A stretch of DNA of 64,000 nt, from NCBI RefSeq assembly GCF_900104965.1, contig NZ_LT629757.1, forward strand, positions 1,922,001 to 1,986,000, written 5' to 3'. A program made the translations under genes and the position numbers. The stretch is from Nocardioides scoriae. Its GTDB lineage: Bacteria > Actinomycetota > Actinomycetes > Propionibacteriales > Nocardioidaceae. The notes beneath the pieces are model-generated. The model had not been told where the DNA came from and made no database searches. It saw only the letters and a program-made list of their open reading frames with translations. Positions 59,649-64,000 of the stretch are shown here, one piece after another (within the stretch, counting starts at the first letter, position 1; each line of letters opens with the position of its first letter).

Positions 59649-60143
59649 GTGAGCACCCTTCCGACGTACGCCCAGATCGCCGCCCTGCCGTCCTACAGCG
59701 AGCGGCCGGTGCCGGTCTTCTTCGAGGACATCAACGGGCACATGAACGTCCGCTACTACCTCGGCATGGCCAGCGAGGGCCTCGACGAGGCGCTGACCGA
59801 GGTCGGCATCCCCACCAACTGGGTCGACAAGGGCTTCGCGATCTTCTCCGCCGAGCACCACCTGACCTACATCTCCGAGCTGCTGACCGGCGACCGGGTG
59901 TCCTCGCGGGTGCTGCTGCTCGGCCGCTCCGAGCGCGCGATGCACGTGCTGGTCTACCTGCTCGACGACACCCGCGAGCAGATCAGCTGCGTGATCGAGG
60001 AGATCTGCCTCCACATGGACATGTCCACCCGCACCACCTCCCCCTGGCCCGACGACGTCGCCGCCCAGATCGACGCCCGGGTCGCCGAGCACCGCGGGGT
60101 CGAGTTCGAGCCGACGGTGTCGGGGTCGATGGCGCTGCGCTGA
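59649..60143 (+). CDS. hotdog-fold acyl-CoA thioesterase
   Basis: A 164-residue protein with the 4HBT/FcoT-like pattern: VFFEDINGHMNVRYYLGMAS (the D-x-N-G-H-M-N active-site strand) and FAIFSAEHHLTYISELLTGD, followed by IEEICLHMDM. It hydrolyses acyl-CoA thioesters of unknown chain. GTG 59649 is the family-like start (STLPTYAQIAALPSYS). It ends 6 bp before a palindromic repeat. Confidence 0.87.
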   Translation: MSTLPTYAQIAALPSYSERPVPVFFEDINGHMNVRYYLGMASEGLDEALTEVGIPTNWVDKGFAIFSAEHHLTYISELLTGDRVSSRVLLLGRSERAMHVLVYLLDDTREQISCVIEEICLHMDMSTRTTSPWPDDVAAQIDARVAEHRGVEFEPTVSGSMALR

Positions 60144-60148
60144 GCTGG

Positions 60149-60248
60149 GGGCAGTTTCCCCGGTCGACCGGGGAAACTGCCCGCGGAGTCGGACATGTCG
60201 CCCACCGCCGGGCAGTTTCGCCCGCCCCGACCACCCGTTTCGCCCCCT
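60149..60248. repeat. palindromic intergenic repeat, copy B (~100 bp)
   Basis: Perfect 34 bp palindrome (60149–60182, half GGGCAGTTTCCCCGGTC), 27 bp spacer, half-site GGGCAGTTTC (60210–60219) and a tail ending CCCGTTTCGCCCCCT. It is the same layout as 54810–54913, again between two convergent genes. The end touches the stop of the App1-like gene. Confidence 0.8.
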
Positions 60249-61312
60249 CAGCCCCCGGCCGTACGCCGCGCGGCGGCCGCCGCGACCACGGCGACGTCGG
60301 CGTCGGTGATCAGCCCGAGCTCGCCGAGCCGGCGGGCCATCACGCCCGAGTCGGCGGCGAGCACGAACGGCACCTCGTGGGACCAGCCGTCGGTGACCGC
60401 CTCGACGCGGCCGTCGCCGGGGTCGAGCCGGACCTCGCGGACGAGCACGGCCAGCACCCGGCCGGGGTGGCGGCGCACGGTCTCGGCGTAGATCTCCGGG
60501 TCGTGCTCGCCCGAGTCGCCGATGAGCACGAACCGCAGGTCGGGGTGCAGCCGCAGCACCTCCTCGATCCGGTCGCGCTTGTGGCCGCCGGTGACGAAGT
60601 CGCGCAGCAGCACCGGGCCGGCCGGGAAGCCGCGGTGGGCCAGGAAGCCGAGCACGAACTCGTGCAGGTTCCACGGGCTCGAGGACACGTACGCCACCGG
60701 GTTGCGGTCGTCGGCGCGCGCCAGGGCGCGGTAGAGCTCCGGCGCCCCCGGGAAGGTGGTGCGGGTCAGGGCCGAGCCGGTCAGGGTCTGGCGGACCATC
60801 GCGCGGGTGCGCTGCACGCCGGTCACCAGCACGGTGTCGTCGACGTCGGAGACCACCCCGAGCTCGGCCCGGCCGTCGCTGACCCGGACCCGCACGGGGG
60901 CGGAGGCCTCCGCGACGCCGCGGTAGGGCTCGTCGAGCACGATCCGGCCCGTCGTCCAGGGCGCCCGGAGCGACGCGCCCTCGAGCTCGGCGCGGACGTA
61001 GCCGTCCTGGTCGCTCTCCACCACCACCGACGCGCCGCCGACCTCGACCCGCAGGCGCACGCCGGGCAGCTCGGTGGTGACGAAGCCGTGGACGGTGCGC
61101 CGCACGGCCGCCCACACCCTCTCGCCGGCGATGGTCTCGGCCGGCTCCTCGTCGTCGAGCACCCGGGCGCGCACCACCACCCGGCCGGCCGCGCCGTGGG
61201 CGACGTAGGCCACGATGCGGAAGTCCAGCGGCACCCGTCCGGCCGCGCGCGCCCGCCGGGCCCCCTCGACCCGGCGCTCGACCCGGCCGGCCCAGGCGCG
61301 CAGCCGGCTCAC
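60248..61312 (-). CDS. App1-type (DUF2183) phosphatase-like protein
   Basis: A 354-residue protein. The HAD-like core has GVVSDVDDTVLVTG (DxDxT) and VAYVSSSPWNLHEFV, then LIGDSGEHDPEIY with the terminal acidic pair. The family includes yeast App1 phosphatidate phosphatase. The N-terminal half is a beta-sandwich (RIVAYVAHG…). It begins at GTG 61312, overlapping the crotonase stop. Confidence 0.88.
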   Translation of the reverse strand: MSRLRAWAGRVERRVEGARRARAAGRVPLDFRIVAYVAHGAAGRVVVRARVLDDEEPAETIAGERVWAAVRRTVHGFVTTELPGVRLRVEVGGASVVVESDQDGYVRAELEGASLRAPWTTGRIVLDEPYRGVAEASAPVRVRVSDGRAELGVVSDVDDTVLVTGVQRTRAMVRQTLTGSALTRTTFPGAPELYRALARADDRNPVAYVSSSPWNLHEFVLGFLAHRGFPAGPVLLRDFVTGGHKRDRIEEVLRLHPDLRFVLIGDSGEHDPEIYAETVRRHPGRVLAVLVREVRLDPGDGRVEAVTDGWSHEVPFVLAADSGVMARRLGELGLITDADVAVVAAAAARRTAGG

Positions 61313-62082
61313 CGCTCGGCTCTCCCCTCGAAGGCCGGCCGCTCCTTGGCCAGGAAGGCCCGCACGCCCTCGGTGAAGTCGGGGCCCGTGTAGACCTCGC
61401 GGAGCAGCTCCTCGTCGCCGTCCGGGGCGACCTCGAGCCGCTGCGCCCGGTCGAGCAGCTGGCCCTTGGTGGCCCGCAGCGTGACGCCCGAGGCGTGGGC
61501 CAGCCCCTCGAGCAGGGTGGCCAGCTCGCCGTCGAGGTCGTCGGTCACCACCATCACCGCCCCCACGGCGTGGGCGCGGTCGGCGCCCACGAGCCGCGAG
61601 GCGAGCAGCATCTCCCGGGTCAGCGACTCCCCGAAGACGGCGGCGGTGCGGTAGACGATCGGCGCCGCGAGCGCGTTGCCCAGGGTGCGCGCGATCGGGT
61701 AGCCGAACCGCGAGCCCGGCGTCGCCAGCCGCAGGTCGCAGTGGGCGGCGACGGCCAGTCCCCCACCGACGCAGACGCCGTCGACGGCCGCCACGGTCAC
61801 CTGGGGCAGCGTGAACAGCGAGCGCAGCAGCTCGCCGATCCACTGCTCGTACGCCACGGCGTCGGCCCCGACGAAGTCGCGGATCTCGTTGCCCGCGGCG
61901 AACGCCCGACCTCCCGCACCGCGCAGCACCAGCGCCCGCACCTGCGGGCTGTCGTGCAGCTCCTCGCACAGGTCGCGCAGGGCGGCGTACATCTCCCGCG
62001 TGAAGGCGTTGCGGCGCTCCGGCCGGTGGAAGGTCACCTCGACCACGCCGTCGGCGCGGCGTACCAGCAGCTCGTCGCTCAC
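61309..62082 (-). CDS. crotonase-superfamily protein lacking hydratase glutamates
   Basis: A 257-residue enoyl-CoA hydratase/isomerase fold protein: VTFHRPERRNAFTREMYAAL, RAFAAGNEIRDFVGAD (oxyanion Ala-Ala-Gly) and VTVAAVDGVCVGGGLAVAAH. In true hydratases the segments are GGGCELA and QPEILLG with two catalytic Glu; here they read GGGLAVA and YPIARTLG, so both are absent. It may be an isomerase, thioesterase or lyase of the superfamily. Co-transcribed with the App1-like gene. Confidence 0.88.
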   Translation of the reverse strand: MSDELLVRRADGVVEVTFHRPERRNAFTREMYAALRDLCEELHDSPQVRALVLRGAGGRAFAAGNEIRDFVGADAVAYEQWIGELLRSLFTLPQVTVAAVDGVCVGGGLAVAAHCDLRLATPGSRFGYPIARTLGNALAAPIVYRTAAVFGESLTREMLLASRLVGADRAHAVGAVMVVTDDLDGELATLLEGLAHASGVTLRATKGQLLDRAQRLEVAPDGDEELLREVYTGPDFTEGVRAFLAKERPAFEGRAER

Positions 62083-62116
62083 CCGCCGGAGCCTAGTCAC
62101 CCCGGCGCGCGCCGCC

Positions 62117-63385
62117 TCAGGCGCTGGCGGCCACGGCGACGCGCTCGGGCACCACGACGGCCTCGCCGAGGCGGTGCCGGCTGCGGGCGAACAGCGCCAC
62201 CGAGCCGAGCACTCCGACCAGCACCAGCGCACCACCGCCGATGAGGGTCCAGCGCGCGCCGAAGGTCTCGCCGATCCAGCCGATGAACGGCGACCCGATC
62301 GGGGTGCCGCCCATGAAGACCATCAGGTAGAGCGCCATCACCCGGCCGCGCAGGTGGGGCGCGGTGGCCAGCTGCATGGTGGTGTTGGCCGCGGTGATCA
62401 TGGTCAGCGCCGACAGGCCGAGCAGCGGCACGATCACGGCGTACGCCGTGTAGGTCGGCATCAGGCCGGCCGCGATCTCGACCACGCCGAACAGCAGCGC
62501 CGACCCGACCACCAGCCGCAGCCGCACCCGGGTCCGCCGGGCGGCCAGCAGCGCACCGCTGAGCGAGCCGATGGCCATGATGGAGCCGAGCAGGCCGTAC
62601 TCCGTGGCGCCCTTGTCGAAGACCTGCGTGGCCATCAGGGCCGAGGTCATCTGGAAGTTGAGCCCGAAGGTGCCCGCGAAGCCCACCACGCTCAGCACCA
62701 TCAGCAGGTCGGGCCGCCCCCGCAGGTAGCGCACGGCGTCGCGGATCATGCCCTTGTGGCGCTTCTCGGCGGGCGTCAGGTGCAGCAGCGCGGGGTTCAT
62801 CCGGGCCAGCGCCAGCAGCACCGCGCTGTAGCTGAGGCCGTTGATCACGATCACCCAGCCGGTCGCCTCGACGCCGCCGCCGAAGGCCGCGATCAGCAGG
62901 CCGGCGACCGCGGGGCCGAGCATCCGGGCGGCGTTGAAGGACGCGGAGTTGAGGCCGACGGCGTTGGTGACCTCGTCGGGACCGACCATCTCGCTGACGA
63001 AGCTCTGGCGGGCCGGGGCGTCGAAGGCCGAGCCGATCCCGAAGGTGAACGCCAGCACGTAGACGTGCCAGACCTGCACCGTGCCGGTCACGGCCAGCGC
63101 GCCGAGCACCAGCGCGGTCAGGGCCATCACCGTCTGGGTGATCTTGAGCAGGCGCAGCTTGGGCATCCGGTCGGCGACCAGGCCGGCGTACGGCGAGAGC
63201 AGCAGGGCGGGCAGGAACTGCAGCCCGGTGGTGATGCCGAGCGCCGTGCCGGCGTTGGTGGCCAGCAGCACCACGAGCCAGTCCTGCGCGACCCGCTGCA
63301 TCCAGGTGCCGGTGTTGGAGACGACACCGCCGGCGGCGTACAGCCGGTAGTTGCGGTTGTGCAGGGCGCGGAACGTGGGGCTCAA
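62117..63385 (-). CDS. MFS exporter
   Basis: A 422-residue, 12-TM transporter. Typical segments: NRNYRLYAAGGVVSNTGTWM and RVAQDWLVVL at the N-terminus, LVADRMPKLRLL in the loop 2–3 and FMGGTPIGSPFIGWIGE late. This is the enterobactin/macrolide exporter-like (MFS_3) group. The start is TTG 63385, sharing TTGA with the marR stop; a rare start tightly coupled to its regulator. Drug export is likely but not shown. Confidence 0.92.
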   Translation of the reverse strand: MSPTFRALHNRNYRLYAAGGVVSNTGTWMQRVAQDWLVVLLATNAGTALGITTGLQFLPALLLSPYAGLVADRMPKLRLLKITQTVMALTALVLGALAVTGTVQVWHVYVLAFTFGIGSAFDAPARQSFVSEMVGPDEVTNAVGLNSASFNAARMLGPAVAGLLIAAFGGGVEATGWVIVINGLSYSAVLLALARMNPALLHLTPAEKRHKGMIRDAVRYLRGRPDLLMVLSVVGFAGTFGLNFQMTSALMATQVFDKGATEYGLLGSIMAIGSLSGALLAARRTRVRLRLVVGSALLFGVVEIAAGLMPTYTAYAVIVPLLGLSALTMITAANTTMQLATAPHLRGRVMALYLMVFMGGTPIGSPFIGWIGETFGARWTLIGGGALVLVGVLGSVALFARSRHRLGEAVVVPERVAVAASA

Positions 63386-63831
63386 CTGGTGGCCAATCTC
63401 TGGATCAGGGGGGCGGCCTGCCGCAGCAGGGCGCGTTCGTCGGGGGTCAGCTCGCGCAGGCGCTGCGCGAGCCAGGCGTCGCGGCGCCGGCGGTCGGCCA
63501 GCAGGACCTCGCGGCCCTGCTCGGTCAGCGCGACCAGCCAGGCGCGGCCGTCGGTCTCCGAGGGCCGCCGCGTGGCGTACCCCTCCTCGACCAGGCTCGC
63601 GACCGTGCGCGTCATCGACGGGGGCTGCACCCGCTCGTGGGCGGCCAGGGCCCCGACGGTGCACTCCCCCTCGCGGAACAGGATCCCCAGCGCGCTCAGC
63701 GCCGCCACGCTCAAGGTGTTGTCGGGCTCCCGCTCGCTGCGCAGCCGACGCGAGAACCGCATCACCGAGAGCCGGAGCTCGCTGGCGAGCCCGGTGTCGG
63801 TGCGCGAGGCGGCCTGCACGGAGGGGGTCAT
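63382..63831 (-). CDS. MarR-family regulator of the MFS exporter
   Basis: A 149-residue winged-helix protein: LSVAALSALGILFREGECTV, then RVQPPSMTRTVASLVEEGYA as recognition helix, and RRPSETDGRAWLVALTEQG as wing. It overlaps the MFS gene. A TTAGCA-type inverted repeat lies just upstream, so it probably represses its own two-gene operon. Confidence 0.93.
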   Translation of the reverse strand: MTPSVQAASRTDTGLASELRLSVMRFSRRLRSEREPDNTLSVAALSALGILFREGECTVGALAAHERVQPPSMTRTVASLVEEGYATRRPSETDGRAWLVALTEQGREVLLADRRRRDAWLAQRLRELTPDERALLRQAAPLIQRLATS

Positions 63832-63836
63832 GGTTG

Positions 63837-63864
63837 CTTAGCATAACTCATTAGTCGTGCTAAG
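63837..63864. promoter_or_regulatory. MarR-type operator
   Basis: CTTAGCA (63837–63843) and TGCTAAG (63858–63864) form an inverted repeat with a 14 bp spacer, 5 bp before the marR start codon. The region is AT-rich compared with its surroundings. Reading leftward, TATGCT (63845–63840) can serve as -10 inside the operator. Confidence 0.6.
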
Positions 63865-63870
63865 TATTTC

Positions 63871-63911
63871 GGCCCTTCGAGACACGACTCCGTCGTTCCT
63901 CGGGGACCGAG
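63871..63911 (-). repeat. REP-like intergenic element, copy 2
   Basis: The reverse complement matches 5146–5186 at 38 of 41 positions. The stem reads CGAC-gga-GTCG, against GGAC-gga-GTCC in copy 1: a compensatory change. Flanks TGAGGA-type (here CGAGGA) and GTCTCGAAGGGCC are kept. Confidence 0.75.
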
Positions 63912-63924
63912 CCGGTTCGCTGGC

Positions 63925-63953
63925 TGAGGAGGGCCGCCAGGCCCGTCTCGAAG
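63925..63953 (+). repeat. REP-like intergenic element, copy 3
   Basis: TGAGGA, then stem GGGCC-gcca-GGCCC, then GTCTCGAAG. Flanks equal those of copy 1 while the stem is entirely different but still perfectly paired. It is inverted relative to copy 2, forming a pair. The remaining bases to the window end hold no gene I can support. Confidence 0.65.
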
Positions 63954-64000
63954 CCCCGCCGCCGTTCACCCCACCCTTCTCAGGGAACGACGGCCGACCG

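Overview
This window comes from a very GC-rich chromosome with dense overlapping genes, many GTG starts and probable leaderless transcripts. A flagellar regulon sits beside classic actinobacterial housekeeping neighbourhoods, such as moeA–UGPase–formyl-THF cyclo-ligase–FmdB–SAF–mscL and pdxH–citA. The best fit is a motile actinobacterium of the Nocardioidaceae (Nocardioides-like). This placement is inferred from gene content and repeat style, not from a search.

Left flank (1–16.5 kb). Housekeeping and envelope genes come first: UGPase, 5-formyl-THF cyclo-ligase, penicillin acylase, FmdB, SAF protein, mscL and an LCP ligase. They are followed by tRNA-Arg(CCU) and an efeUOB iron-uptake operon with a DtxR/IdeR-type iron box at 9117–9135. 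A saccharopine-dehydrogenase-like enzyme, a DUF2277 protein, a sirtuin, ideR itself and an atypical LuxR regulator complete this flank.

Flagellar region (16.5–45.1 kb). It is almost complete for an actinobacterium and falls into these transcription units: flgN-flgK-flgL-fliW-csrA (minus); fliA; fliC-fliD-fliS-fliT-like; flgB-flgC-fliE-F-G-H-I-J-[NlpC/P60+lytic transglycosylase]-fliK-flgD-flgE; flbD-motA-motB-fliL; fliM-N-O-P-Q-R-flhB; flhA-small membrane gene. Every unit except fliA is headed by the same promoter-like box, CTCAGRTC-N13-CCGATGR, found six times with an invariant spacer. This is the sigma-28 layout (TCAG-N15-GCCGATRR), and the sigma factor FliA is encoded in the middle. The fliC leader carries a hairpin with ACGGA in its loop and a GGA-rich Shine-Dalgarno, matching the csrA-fliW pair. 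Strong hairpins lie between fliC/fliD and flgD/flgE and after flgE.

Right flank (45–64 kb). A MarR gene is preceded by a long leader with a 12-codon peptide and a nested stem-loop ending in U4. Then come a small acidic protein, a TetR-controlled heterodimeric ABC exporter, pdxH, citA, an M15-like peptidase, a zinc ADH, a GNAT–methyltransferase fusion and serC. The flank ends with a secreted propeller-like protein, a methyltransferase, a 28-residue membrane peptide, a thioesterase, an App1-type phosphatase, a crotonase-like protein, an MFS exporter and its MarR regulator.

Repeats. Two intergenic repeat families are visible: a ~100 bp palindromic element in two convergent gaps (54.8 and 60.2 kb), and a short REP-like element with compensatory stem changes (5.15, 63.87 and 63.93 kb). 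I see no CRISPR array, insertion sequence or prophage.
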